Positions 48,824 through 57,455 of a DNA stretch of 64,000 nt are shown here, piece by piece. Each line of letters begins with the position of its first letter. The stretch's first letter is position 1. Under the pieces are notes generated by a model. The model was not told the DNA's origin and searched no databases. It saw nothing but the letters and a program-made list of their open reading frames with translations. The position numbers and the translations under genes were made by a program. The DNA is from Salipiger profundus. GTDB lineage: Bacteria; Pseudomonadota; Alphaproteobacteria; Rhodobacterales; Rhodobacteraceae. The DNA is taken from NCBI RefSeq assembly GCF_001969385.1, contig NZ_CP014796.1:4543501-4607500 (forward strand), written 5' to 3'.

Positions 48824-49906
48824 TCAGCGCAGCTTGAGGGTGGCGAGGCCGATCAGCGCGAGGATCAGGGCGATGATCCAGAAGCGGATCACGATCTGCG
48901 GCTCGGCCCAGCCCTTCTTCTCGTAGTGGTGGTGGATCGGCGCCATCAGGAACACCCGCTTGCCGGTGCGCTTGAAGTAGAGCACCTGGATGATCACCGA
49001 GAGCGCCTCGACCACGAAGAGGCCGCCGACGATGGCCAGCACGATCTCGTGCTTGGTCGCCACCGCGATGGCTCCCAGCGCGCCGCCGAGCGCGAGACTG
49101 CCGGTGTCGCCCATGAAGACCGCCGCGGGCGGCGCATTGTACCACAGGAAGCCGAGGCCGCCGCCGATCAGAGCGGCGGAGAAGATCAGGATCTCGCCGG
49201 TGCCGGGGACGTAGTGCACGTCGAGATAGTCGGTGAAGTCGGTGCGGCCCACGGCGTAGGCGATGATGCCGAGCGTGCCGCCGGCGATCATCACCGGCAT
49301 GATGGCCAGCCCGTCGAGCCCGTCGGTGAGGTTCACCGCGTTCGCCGCCCCCACGATCACGATCATCGAGAAGGGCACGAAGAAGATCCCGAGGTTCAGC
49401 AGCAGGTCCTTGAAGACCGGGAACGCCAGCTGCCCGGTCAACTCTGCCGGGTGGAACCAGGCCGCCCAGGTGCCTGCGATGCCCGCGATGAGGAAGCCCA
49501 GCAGCAGCCGCACCCTGCCCGACACGCCCGCGGTGTTCTGCTTCGAAACCTTGGCGTAGTCGTCGGCGAAGCCGATCGCGGCGTAGCCCATGGTGACGAA
49601 GAGCACCATCCACACGAAGGGGTTGTCGAGCCTTGCCCAGAGCAGCGTCGAGGTCAGCAGCGCGCCGACGATGAGCAGCCCGCCCATGGTGGGCGTACCG
49701 GCCTTCATGATGTGGCCCTCGGGGCCGTCGTTGCGGATCGGCTGGCCCTTGCCCTGCCGCTTGCGCAGTACGTTGATCAGCGGCAACCCGAAGAGGAAGC
49801 CGAAGACCAGCGCCGTCAGGAAGGCGCCGCCGGCGCGGAAGGTGATGTAGCGGAAGAGGTTGAAGACGTCGCCGCCATCGCTGAGTTCGGTCAGCCAGTA
49901 GAGCAT
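48824..49906 (-). CDS. mraY: Phospho-MurNAc-pentapeptide transferase
   Basis: 360-residue polytopic membrane enzyme making lipid I. MraY motifs: [55 protein letters not shown], and [12 protein letters not shown]. Length is exactly typical. ATG 49906 has AAGGA about 9 nt upstream and lies 13 nt after murF. Confidence 0.97.
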   Translation of the reverse strand: MLYWLTELSDGGDVFNLFRYITFRAGGAFLTALVFGFLFGLPLINVLRKRQGKGQPIRNDGPEGHIMKAGTPTMGGLLIVGALLTSTLLWARLDNPFVWMVLFVTMGYAAIGFADDYAKVSKQNTAGVSGRVRLLLGFLIAGIAGTWAAWFHPAELTGQLAFPVFKDLLLNLGIFFVPFSMIVIVGAANAVNLTDGLDGLAIMPVMIAGGTLGIIAYAVGRTDFTDYLDVHYVPGTGEILIFSAALIGGGLGFLWYNAPPAAVFMGDTGSLALGGALGAIAVATKHEIVLAIVGGLFVVEALSVIIQVLYFKRTGKRVFLMAPIHHHYEKKGWAEPQIVIRFWIIALILALIGLATLKLR

Positions 49907-49919
49907 CGTGTCGTCCTTC

Positions 49920-51353
49920 TCACCCGTTGCCGCCCGCGGGGGATACGCCCATCCGGCGGATAGCGTCAACCACGCGCGCCAGCGCCATCGAGAGCGAGCC
50001 CTTGACCAGCACGACATCGCCGGCGTCGAGGTCATGGCGCACCCGAGCGGCCATCTTGTCGCTGCTCTCGGTCCAGTGGCCGCGCTTCTCCTGCGGCAGC
50101 GCACGCCAGAGCTCGCGCATCAGCGGGCCGACGCAATGCACCACGTCGATGTCGCGCATCGAGGGGTGATCCGCCAGCGCACGGTGCAGCGCGATCTCCT
50201 CGCGGCCGAGCTCCTTCATGTCGCCGATGTAGCAGATCCGCCGCCCGTGGGCGACGCGCCCCAGCCCGTCGCGCGGACGCGCGCCGGCCAGCACCTCGAG
50301 CGAGGCCCCCAGCGAGGCGGGGTTGGCGTTGTAGGCGTCGTCGATCAGCTCGAGCGACAGGTGCGTCTCGACCGGGTCGAGCAGGATCACCTCGCGCTGC
50401 CCCCGACCGGCACCCGGATGCCAGCGCCCGAGCGCCGCGATGGCCAGCGCCCGGTCGAGCCCGAGTGCATGCGCCACGGCCAGGACGCCCAGCCCGTTCA
50501 ACGCGAAATGCCGCCCCGGCACCGCCACCTTGAAGAGAATCGGCGTGCGCCAGGCCCGGCCCTGCGCCACCGTGCAGGTGTCGCCCACCGTGACCTCGGT
50601 CAGGCGGTGGTGGGTGCCCGCCGCCTCACCGAAGTCGATGACCTGCGCGGCGTGGGCCGCCGCCATCTCGGCGAGGATCGGCGACACGTCGAGGTCGCCG
50701 TTGATCACCGCCGTCCCGCCGGGCTCGAGCCCTTCGAAGATGGCGCCCTTCTCGCGGGCGATGCCCTCGATGCTGTCGAAGGCGGCAAGATGCGCCGGCG
50801 CGACGATGGTGACCATGGCCACGTGCGGGCGCGCCATGCGCGACAGCGGCGCGATCTCGCCGGGGTGGTTCATGCCGATCTCGATGACCGCGAAATCCAC
50901 GTCCGCCGGCATCCGCGCCAGCGTCAGCGGCACGCCCCAGTGGTTGTTGTAGCTCTTTTCGGCGGCGTGAACCGTGCCCTGCGCGCCGAGCACGGTGCGC
51001 AGCATCTCCTTGGTCGAGGTCTTGCCGACCGAGCCCGTCACCCCGACGACCTGCGCGCGGGTGCGCGCCCGGGCCGCCTCGCCCAGCCGCTCGAGCCCCG
51101 CCTGCACGTCGTCCACGACCAGCAGCCGCGCCGGGTCCACGCCCTCGGGCACCCGGCTCACCAGCGCCGCCGCAGCGCCGTTCGCGAGCGCCTGCGCCAC
51201 GAAGTCGTGGCCGTCCCGCGCCGCCTTGAGGGCGACGAAGAGGTCGCCCGGCGCGATGGTGCGGGTGTCGATGGAGACGCCGTTCGCGTCCCAGTTGCCC
51301 GCGATGCGCCCGCCGGTGGCGGCCGCCGCGTCCTTCGCCGTCCAGAGGGTCAC
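49920..51353 (-). CDS. murF: UDP-MurNAc-tripeptide--D-Ala-D-Ala ligase
   Basis: 477-residue Mur ligase adding D-Ala-D-Ala. GSVGKTS (107-113), [24 protein letters not shown] and [11 protein letters not shown] are visible. The start codon is a GTG at 51353 that overlaps the murE stop (GTGA), so translation is coupled. Length is normal. Confidence 0.96.
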   Translation of the reverse strand: MTLWTAKDAAAATGGRIAGNWDANGVSIDTRTIAPGDLFVALKAARDGHDFVAQALANGAAAALVSRVPEGVDPARLLVVDDVQAGLERLGEAARARTRAQVVGVTGSVGKTSTKEMLRTVLGAQGTVHAAEKSYNNHWGVPLTLARMPADVDFAVIEIGMNHPGEIAPLSRMARPHVAMVTIVAPAHLAAFDSIEGIAREKGAIFEGLEPGGTAVINGDLDVSPILAEMAAAHAAQVIDFGEAAGTHHRLTEVTVGDTCTVAQGRAWRTPILFKVAVPGRHFALNGLGVLAVAHALGLDRALAIAALGRWHPGAGRGQREVILLDPVETHLSLELIDDAYNANPASLGASLEVLAGARPRDGLGRVAHGRRICYIGDMKELGREEIALHRALADHPSMRDIDVVHCVGPLMRELWRALPQEKRGHWTESSDKMAARVRHDLDAGDVVLVKGSLSMALARVVDAIRRMGVSPAGGNG

Positions 51354-52834
51354 AGGCCCCTCCCGTCCAGCGCGGCCACGGCAACGCTTGCCTGTTCCAC
51401 GTCGTCGAAGGGGTAGACCGTGTCGCCGACGATCTGGCCGGTCTCGTGGCCCTTGCCGCAGAGCAGCAGCGCGTCACCGGGTCCGAGCATGTCGACGCCG
51501 CGCAGGATTGCCTCGGCGCGGTCGCCGACCTCGATCGCGTCGGGGGCGCCTTCGAGCACCTGCGCACGGATCGCGCCCGGCTCTTCCGAGCGCGGGTTGT
51601 CGTCGGTGACGATCACCACGTCGGCATGTTCGGCGGCGGCACGGCCCATCAGCGGGCGCTTGCCCGGGTCGCGGTCGCCACCGGCGCCGATGACCGCGAT
51701 CAGGCGGCCCATGACGTGCGGGCGCAGCGCCTCGATGGCGGTCGAGATCGCGTCGGGGGTATGGGCGAAATCGACGTAGACCCCGGCACCGCTTTCGCGC
51801 GTCGCCGCAAGCTGCATCCGGCCGCGCACCGTGTCGAGGCGCGGCAGGGCGCGGAAGACGTCCTCGGCCTCGGCGCCGCAGGAGATCACCAGACCCGCCG
51901 CGAGAAGTGCGTTCCAGCCCTGGAAATCCCCGATGAGGTTCAGGCGAAGCTGTTCGACCACGCCGTGCCAGCTGAGCCGGAGTTCCTGCCCGGTCGCGTC
52001 GAAGCGCTGGCCGAGCAGCCGCAGGTCGGCGCCCTCGCTCTCGCCCACCGTCAGCACCTCCTGCCCGCGCGCCCGGGCGATGGCCAGCATGTCGATGCCG
52101 CGCGCATCGTCGATGTTGATGACCGCGGTGCCCTCTTCGGGCAGCACGCGGGCGAAGAGCCCGGCCTTGGCCGAGAAATATTCCTCGAAGTCGGCGTGGT
52201 AGTCGAGGTGGTCCTGCGTGAAGTTGGTGAAGCCCGCAGCCACCAGCTGCACCCCGTCGAGCCGCCGCTGGTCGAGCCCGTGGCTCGAGGCCTCCATGGC
52301 GGCATGGGTCACGCCTGCCTCGGCGGCCTCGGCCAGCGCCTTGTGAAGCGTGATCGGATCGGGCGTCGTGTGGCGCAGCGGCGCCTGCCAGTCACCCTCG
52401 ACCCCGGTGGTGCCGAGGTTTACCGCGCGCAGGCCAAGCTCCTGCCAGATCCGCCGCACGAAGCTCGCCACGCTGGTCTTGCCGTTGGTGCCGGTGACCG
52501 CGATCATCGTGGCGGGCTGCGCGCCGAAGAAGAGCGCGCAGGCGTAGGCCAGCGCCTGCCGCGGCTCGGCGGCGATCACCAGTGCGACGTCGCTCTCGGC
52601 CAGCGCCTTGCCGGCGAGCTGGGCGCCCTCGGCGTCGGTCAGCACCGCCACGGCCCCCTGCGCGAGCGCGGTCTCGATGAAATGCGCGCCATGCACCTTG
52701 GTGCCCGGAAGCGCCGCGAAGAGATGGCCGGGCATCACCGCCCGGCTGTCCACGGATATGCCCGAGATCCACGCCTCTCGGCCGCCGCGCGCCGTCAGGC
52801 CAAGATCCGAAAGGCTTTTGGTGTCCTCGTCCAT
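51350..52834 (-). CDS. murE: UDP-MurNAc-L-Ala-D-Glu--meso-diaminopimelate ligase
   Basis: 494-residue Mur ligase. GTNGKTS (115-121), HTTPDPITLHKAL, ASSHGLDQRRLDG, and the DNPR motif (412-415) that selects meso-diaminopimelate over lysine. ATG 52834; 61-base gap after ftsI. The acceptor assignment rests on DNPR. Confidence 0.96.
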   Translation of the reverse strand: MDEDTKSLSDLGLTARGGREAWISGISVDSRAVMPGHLFAALPGTKVHGAHFIETALAQGAVAVLTDAEGAQLAGKALAESDVALVIAAEPRQALAYACALFFGAQPATMIAVTGTNGKTSVASFVRRIWQELGLRAVNLGTTGVEGDWQAPLRHTTPDPITLHKALAEAAEAGVTHAAMEASSHGLDQRRLDGVQLVAAGFTNFTQDHLDYHADFEEYFSAKAGLFARVLPEEGTAVINIDDARGIDMLAIARARGQEVLTVGESEGADLRLLGQRFDATGQELRLSWHGVVEQLRLNLIGDFQGWNALLAAGLVISCGAEAEDVFRALPRLDTVRGRMQLAATRESGAGVYVDFAHTPDAISTAIEALRPHVMGRLIAVIGAGGDRDPGKRPLMGRAAAEHADVVIVTDDNPRSEEPGAIRAQVLEGAPDAIEVGDRAEAILRGVDMLGPGDALLLCGKGHETGQIVGDTVYPFDDVEQASVAVAALDGRGL

Positions 52835-52895
52835 GACAGCGCCGGTCCTTTCATTCTTGTCATTCGCGCCGGCCGGCAGGCGGGCCCGCGGGCCA

Positions 52896-54686
52896 TCACT
52901 GCCGGACCAGCGTCACGCCTGCCATGTCGCTTACATCGTACTGGGGACGCAAGCCCAGAAGCGGCGCGATCCTGCCGATCATCTCGGCGGCCACCGGCAC
53001 GGCGGTCCAGCCGGCGGTGCGGCGCGGCCGGTCGCCTGCGGTCTCGACCGGCTCGTCGAGCGTCACGATCAGCACGTATTTCGGATCTTCCGCCGGGAAC
53101 ATCGAGGCGAAGGTCGCGATGACCTTGTCCTTGTAGTAGCCGCCGCCGTTCTCCTTGGGCTTGTCGGCGGTGCCGGTCTTGCCGCCCACGTTGTAGCCCG
53201 GCACCTCGCCGAAGCTCGCGGTGCCCTCGCTCACCACCTTGCGCAGCATCGTCCGCGCCTCGGAGGAGACCTCTTCCGACAGGATGCGCGGCCCAAGCTG
53301 CGGCCCGTTCCGCTTGAGCAGCGTCGGGGTGACCTGCCGGCCGCCGTTGGCGATGGTCGAATAGGCCGCCGCGAGATGCAGCGGCGAGGACGACAGCCCG
53401 TGCCCGTAGGAGATCGTGACCGAGGACAGGTCGGTCCAGCGCGACGGCAGCAGCGGCTGGCCGCCCGCGGCCTCGACGATCTCGAGCTTCGTCGGCTCGA
53501 AGAACCCGAGGCTCTTGAGGAACTCCTGCTGCCGCTCGATGCCGATGGCCAGCGCCAGCTTGCCGGTGCCCCGGTTGGAGCTCTTGATGATGATTTCCTC
53601 GACGGGGATCTCGCCGTAGTTGTGGCCCTCGAATTCGCCAATCCGGTGACCGCCGACCTTGAACGGCGGACGCGTGTCGATCATCGTGTCGGGGGTGACG
53701 AGGCCCATCTCCATCGCCTGCGCGGCGGCGAAGATCTTGAAGGTCGAGCCCAGCTCGTAGACGCCCTGCACCGCGCGGTTGAACAGCGGGCTGTCCGAGG
53801 GCGATCCGCTGATCGGCGCGCGCGGGCGGTCGTTCGGGTCGAAATCGGGCAGCGAGGCGATGGCGATGACCTCGCCGGTGTGCACGTCCATGAGCACGCT
53901 TGCCGCACCCTTGGCGTTCAGCAGCCGCATGCCGGCGTCGAGCACCCGCTCGGTCGCCGCCTGCACGGTGAGGTCGATCGACAGCTCCAGCGGCGCGCCC
54001 TCGCGGGCGGGATCGCGCAGTTCCTTGTCGAAATACTTCTCGAGACCGGCGGTGCCGATCACCTCGGCCGAGGCGACACCCTCGCGCCCGAAGCTCGCGC
54101 CGCCCAGCACATGCGCGGCCAGCGCTCCGTTCGGGTAAAGCCGCATCTCGCGCGGGCCGAACAGCAGCCCGGGCTCGCCGATGTCATGCACCGCCTGCAT
54201 CTGCTCGGGCGAGATCTTCTTCTTCACCCACAGGAACTTGCGCTTGGGGTCGGTGAAATCCTTGACCATCCGCTCGCGGTCGAGGTCGGGGAAGATCTTC
54301 ATCAGCTCGTCGGCCGCGCGGATCGGTTCGATCATCTGCTGCGGATGCGCGTAGAGCGAATGGGTCTCCATGTTGGTCGCCAGCACCCGGCCGCGCCGGT
54401 CGGTGATGTCCGCCCGGCTTGCAAGGATCGAGGCGCCGCTCGCCCGCGCCCGCGGCTCGCTTGGTTCCGAGGCGGCAAGCAGCCCCATGCGCGCACCGAT
54501 GGTCCCGAAGGCAAGGAAGAACAGCACCCCAAGCACCAGCAGGCGGCCCTCGGCGCGCACGCGGGCCTTGTCCCGCATCTGCTCGTGGCGGATGCGGATA
54601 TTCTCGCGTTCGATGGCATCGGGGTTCTCGCCCCTCTGCCGGGCTTCGAGGATGCGCGCGAGCGGACGAAGCGGCGTGCGTGTCAT
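52896..54686 (-). CDS. ftsI: Septal peptidoglycan transpeptidase FtsI (PBP3)
   Basis: 596-residue bitopic penicillin-binding protein. One transmembrane helix (about 47-67), a pedestal domain, then the transpeptidase with STFK (314-317; S314 nucleophile), SSN (369-371) and KTGT (503-506). ATG 54686 overlaps ftsL (ATGA); a longer upstream frame shadows ftsL. An N-terminal basic cytoplasmic segment of about 45 residues is long for this family. Confidence 0.96.
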   Translation of the reverse strand: MTRTPLRPLARILEARQRGENPDAIERENIRIRHEQMRDKARVRAEGRLLVLGVLFFLAFGTIGARMGLLAASEPSEPRARASGASILASRADITDRRGRVLATNMETHSLYAHPQQMIEPIRAADELMKIFPDLDRERMVKDFTDPKRKFLWVKKKISPEQMQAVHDIGEPGLLFGPREMRLYPNGALAAHVLGGASFGREGVASAEVIGTAGLEKYFDKELRDPAREGAPLELSIDLTVQAATERVLDAGMRLLNAKGAASVLMDVHTGEVIAIASLPDFDPNDRPRAPISGSPSDSPLFNRAVQGVYELGSTFKIFAAAQAMEMGLVTPDTMIDTRPPFKVGGHRIGEFEGHNYGEIPVEEIIIKSSNRGTGKLALAIGIERQQEFLKSLGFFEPTKLEIVEAAGGQPLLPSRWTDLSSVTISYGHGLSSSPLHLAAAYSTIANGGRQVTPTLLKRNGPQLGPRILSEEVSSEARTMLRKVVSEGTASFGEVPGYNVGGKTGTADKPKENGGGYYKDKVIATFASMFPAEDPKYVLIVTLDEPVETAGDRPRRTAGWTAVPVAAEMIGRIAPLLGLRPQYDVSDMAGVTLVRQ

Positions 54687-55027
54687 TGGCCCGCCCCCGC
54701 GCTGCTCACGTCGATCGGCCCGGACACCACCAGCGGCTGGATGATCGGATAGGCCACCTGGTCGACGCGCCCGAACTGCGCGGGGCGCATCGGCATCAGC
54801 TCGAGGCGGTCGAAGTTGATCTCGGCCAGCTCGCGCAGCCGGTCGGGGCGGTTGAGATAGGCCCATTCCGCCTTGAGCACCGCCAGCCGCGCCCGTGCCG
54901 CGCCGATATCGCCCTGCAGGGTCTCGACATGGTCAAGCGCCGCCTGGGTCTCGTAGTTCTCCCGGTAGGCCCAGAAGGCAAGCCCGATGAGGCCGAGGAA
55001 TGTGGTCACGTAGAGCAACGTCCGCAT
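54683..55027 (-). CDS. ftsL: Cell division protein FtsL
   Basis: 114-residue bitopic protein: short N-terminus, one transmembrane helix (about 3-20), then a coiled coil (about 24-80, ETQAALDHVETLQGDIGAARARLAVLKAEW) that binds FtsB and FtsQ. No sequence motif is strict; identification rests on position between rsmH and ftsI and on topology. ATG 55027 shares a base with the rsmH stop. Confidence 0.9.
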   Translation of the reverse strand: MRTLLYVTTFLGLIGLAFWAYRENYETQAALDHVETLQGDIGAARARLAVLKAEWAYLNRPDRLRELAEINFDRLELMPMRPAQFGRVDQVAYPIIQPLVVSGPIDVSSAGAGQ

Positions 55028-56019
55028 CAGCGTTTCCCCTTGAGCTGAGGCATGTTGAGAGTGTCGGCCCCGACATCGCCCGGAGCCGCGTCGGTGCGCC
55101 GCCCGATCCGCAGCCGCGCCGAGCGGGCCCGCGGGTTGGCCGCGAGCTCGTCGGCGTCGGGACCAACGGCCTTGCGGGTGACGGTCTCGAATTGCGGCGC
55201 CTCGGTCTCGACCACCGGCGCGTGCCGGCTGACCGCGTTGAGACGCCCCGAGCGTGATTGCAGGAAGCGCTTGACCATGCGGTCCTCGACCGAGTGGAAG
55301 GTCACGACACAGAGCCAGCCGCCCGGCTTCAGCACCCGCTCCGCCGCCATGAGCCCGCGCCAGAGCGCGCCGTACTCGTCGTTCACGGCGATGCGCAGCG
55401 CCTGGAAGCTGCGGGTGGCCGGATGGCTCTGCCCCGGCTTCGGGCGCGGCAGGCAGGACTCGACGATCGACGACAGCCGCGCGGTGGTCTCGATGGGCTG
55501 CTCCTCGCGCGCCTTGACGATGGCCCGCGCGATCCGGCGCGAGGCGCGCTCTTCGCCATAAGTATAGAGCACGTCGGCCAGCGTCGTTTCGTCGAGCCGG
55601 TTCACCAGTTCCGCGGCGCTCTCGCCCGACTGCGCCATGCGCATGTCGAGGGGGCCGTCCTTCTGGAACGAGAAGCCGCGCTCGGCGCGGTCGAGCTGCA
55701 TGGAACTGACGCCGAGGTCGAGCACCACGCCATCGACCTCCGGGGCCACCTCGTCCATGTCTGCGAAGTTGCCGACCACCAGCTCGAGCCGGTCGCCGTA
55801 TTGCCCGCGCCAGGGCTCGGCCATCTCGTGCGCCAGCGGATCACGGTCGATGCCGATCACCTTGTCGGCGCCGGCCTCGAGCAGGCCACGGGCGTAGCCC
55901 CCTGCCCCGAAGGTGCCGTCGATCCAGGTTCCCGAGACCGGCGCGACCGCCTCCAGCAGCGGTCGCAGGAGAACCGGGACATGCGGCGCGGTGTTCTTGT
56001 CGTCCGCCGCAGGCGCCAT
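55027..56019 (-). CDS. rsmH: 16S rRNA (cytosine-1402-N4) methyltransferase
   Basis: 330-residue SAM methyltransferase (MraW). [31 protein letters not shown] (SAM motif), [22 protein letters not shown], and [16 protein letters not shown] 56019 has GAGGAGG 6 nt upstream and lies 1 nt after the mraZ stop. An in-frame ATG at 56043 overlaps mraZ and is less likely. Confidence 0.96.
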   Translation of the reverse strand: MAPAADDKNTAPHVPVLLRPLLEAVAPVSGTWIDGTFGAGGYARGLLEAGADKVIGIDRDPLAHEMAEPWRGQYGDRLELVVGNFADMDEVAPEVDGVVLDLGVSSMQLDRAERGFSFQKDGPLDMRMAQSGESAAELVNRLDETTLADVLYTYGEERASRRIARAIVKAREEQPIETTARLSSIVESCLPRPKPGQSHPATRSFQALRIAVNDEYGALWRGLMAAERVLKPGGWLCVVTFHSVEDRMVKRFLQSRSGRLNAVSRHAPVVETEAPQFETVTRKAVGPDADELAANPRARSARLRIGRRTDAAPGDVGADTLNMPQLKGKR

Positions 56020-56020
56020 G

Positions 56021-56533
56021 TCAGACCTCCTCTTCCTCGTCATTCTCGTCGAGCAGCATCAGCGGGTCCTCGGCGTCGAAGTCCTCGAGATCGTCCTCGA
56101 CCTCGGCCACGTCGGCCTCGTAGGCACCGGGCTCCCAGATCTGGAAGGTGTCGACGTTGCCGGTGAACTGCGCCTCGTTGCTGATGCCGATCTTCTCGCG
56201 CAGCTTGGCGGGCAGCACGATGCGGCCCGTTTCGTCGACGCTGGTGGTGATCGACAGGGTCGAGAACAGCCGCTCGAGGATGCGGCGCTTCTTCGAGCCG
56301 CGCTTCATCCGGCTGATGCGGTCCTCGACGTCCTCGATTTCCTGGATGGTGTAGCACTCGAGATACTTGCGGCGCTGGTCGCCGTAGACGATCACGAAGT
56401 TGGGGTTGAGCCCATCGACCCAGTCGGGGTCGCCCGCTTCGAGGACACGGCGAAAGCTGGCAGGAATGGACACCCTGCCCTTTGTGTCGACCTTGTGCCG
56501 ACTTTCGCCTCTGAACCTCAGCCTGCGGCTCAC
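56021..56533 (-). CDS. mraZ: Transcriptional regulator MraZ with acidic C-terminus
   Basis: 170-residue AbrB-like DNA-binding protein that represses the dcw cluster in E. coli. Two repeats of the swapped-hairpin fold are visible: [18 protein letters not shown] (about 11-28) and [19 protein letters not shown] (about 95-113). The protein ends in an unusually long acidic tail (about 140-170, rich in D and E). Start is a GTG at 56533 with AGGTAGG upstream. First gene of the dcw cluster. Confidence 0.95.
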   Translation of the reverse strand: MSRRLRFRGESRHKVDTKGRVSIPASFRRVLEAGDPDWVDGLNPNFVIVYGDQRRKYLECYTIQEIEDVEDRISRMKRGSKKRRILERLFSTLSITTSVDETGRIVLPAKLREKIGISNEAQFTGNVDTFQIWEPGAYEADVAEVEDDLEDFDAEDPLMLLDENDEEEEV

Positions 56534-56564
56534 TGCACCTACCTGCGCCCCCTGAACGAAATAC

Positions 56565-56598
56565 GGCGGGTTGATCTGCTGCCACCGATCAACCCGCC
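56565..56598 (-). promoter_or_regulatory. Perfect 12-bp inverted repeat just upstream of mraZ
   Basis: Arms GGCGGGTTGATC (56565-56576) and GATCAACCCGCC (56587-56598), 10-nt loop. It ends 32 nt before the GTG of mraZ. In mRNA it forms a strong hairpin close to the ribosome-binding site; as DNA it could be a dimeric protein site. Confidence 0.85.
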
Positions 56599-57122
56599 GC
56601 CTTGACCCGATGTCCGGGCTAGTCCGACTGCACGCGCCACCTGGGGGGATGTTCTGCTCGCTCGCGCGCCGGATCTCTCTGTTTCACGATGAAGGGCGGG
56701 CGCCTGTATGAACCTGCTCTTTTATGTTTTATTCTGGATAGTTGCGGGGCTTTGTTAACCCTCTAACCCGTCCTTCATCGTGGTTAAAGGTATGTCACGG
56801 GAATTCATGGGAGGCAACGGGTTTTTTCACCACCCACCTACCAAATTTTGTCCACAGGCCGCCCGAGAAACAACATCTAGAGAAGCTCATTGCGAAAGGT
56901 CACGAATATGTGGGGATACGGAACCCCTTCACAACAAGATATGGTAACGCTGTCGTGAAGAAGTCACGGCCCACGAAATCCCAACTTTTTTCTCTTGCCT
57001 GAGTGACGCTTTCAGGCGTCATCGGCCGCTTCGGGATTCGAGCGCTCACAGACGACGAATCCATCCGAATCTGAACGCCAAAATGCAAGTTCCGCCGGTT
57101 CCGCAAGCTGCCGCCACCATCG
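56599..57122. other. Long AT-richer spacer upstream of mraZ
   Basis: About 520 bases with no credible gene, clearly more AT-rich than the surrounding genome (for example 56720-56760 and 56820-56850). On the minus strand TTAACA (about 56755) and GAATAA (about 56731), 18 nt apart, could form a promoter toward mraZ. A short inverted repeat TGACGC/GCGTCA lies at 57004-57021. Open frames here show no family, so I leave them out. Confidence 0.4.
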
Positions 57123-57172
57123 CCCATGATTTCCCATACACGGGTCCCACGGTTTCCCATGACCTCGCCCCA
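57122..57172 (-). promoter_or_regulatory. Five regularly spaced TGGGN boxes (candidate MraZ operator)
   Basis: On the minus strand: TGGGG (57172), 8 nt, TGGGA (57159), 5 nt, TGGGA (57149), 8 nt, TGGGA (57136), 5 nt, TGGGC (57126). Two pairs have exactly the TGGGN-N5-TGGGN spacing known for the E. coli MraZ operator. They sit about 590 nt upstream of the mraZ start, further than usual. Confidence 0.6.
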
Positions 57173-57182
57173 CCTGCGACCG

Positions 57183-57235
57183 TTGTAGCGTTTGTAGCGT
57201 GACAGCGAAGTTTGCAGTGAATTACAGCGAAGTTT
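57183..57235. repeat. Short direct repeats next to the prophage end
   Basis: TTGTAGCG twice (57183-57190 and 57192-57199, 9-bp period) and CAGCGAAGTTT twice (57203-57213 and 57225-57235, 22-bp period). A separate run at 57263-57290 contains GTTGAA three times. Possible attachment-site or protein-binding repeats at the junction of prophage and chromosome. Confidence 0.5.
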
Positions 57236-57302
57236 ACAGCAACGCGATTTTCGCGCTGGGCGGTTGAAGCGGCTGTTGAAGCCCCGTTGAACTACCTTTC
57301 CC

Positions 57303-57455
57303 TCAGAACGTCCCGATCCCGCCACCGCTCGACACTTCCTCAGTGTCCGCGAGGTTGGCGCGGTCGCGCTTGAACACCTGTCCGCCGATCACCGCGGCGA
57401 GCATCCAGACGTTCTCGCCCAGCCAGGTTGTCAGGTGCTTCACGACGATCACCAC
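57303..57455 (-). CDS. 50-residue small phage protein, last ORF of prophage tail module
   Basis: A short frame from GTG (57455) to TGA (57303). The GTG overlaps the fibre stop (GTGGTGA), as expected for coupled phage genes. The product starts VVIVVKHLTTW, has a modest hydrophobic stretch WMLAAVIGG (about 17-25), a polar RDRANLADTEE segment, and ends SSGGGIGTF. I do not recognise a family. Inclusion rests on coupling, size and clean stop; an ATG at 57404 would be the alternative start. Confidence 0.5.
   Translation of the reverse strand: MVIVVKHLTTWLGENVWMLAAVIGGQVFKRDRANLADTEEVSSGGGIGTF

Noticed and set aside
56742..57002. An 86-codon rightward ORF in the mraZ upstream region
   Set aside because: No ribosome-binding site, no recognisable domain, unusual start context.
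56900..57325. A 141-codon leftward ORF over the mraZ upstream region
   Set aside because: No family features, runs through the TGGGN array and repeats, and has basic low-complexity composition.
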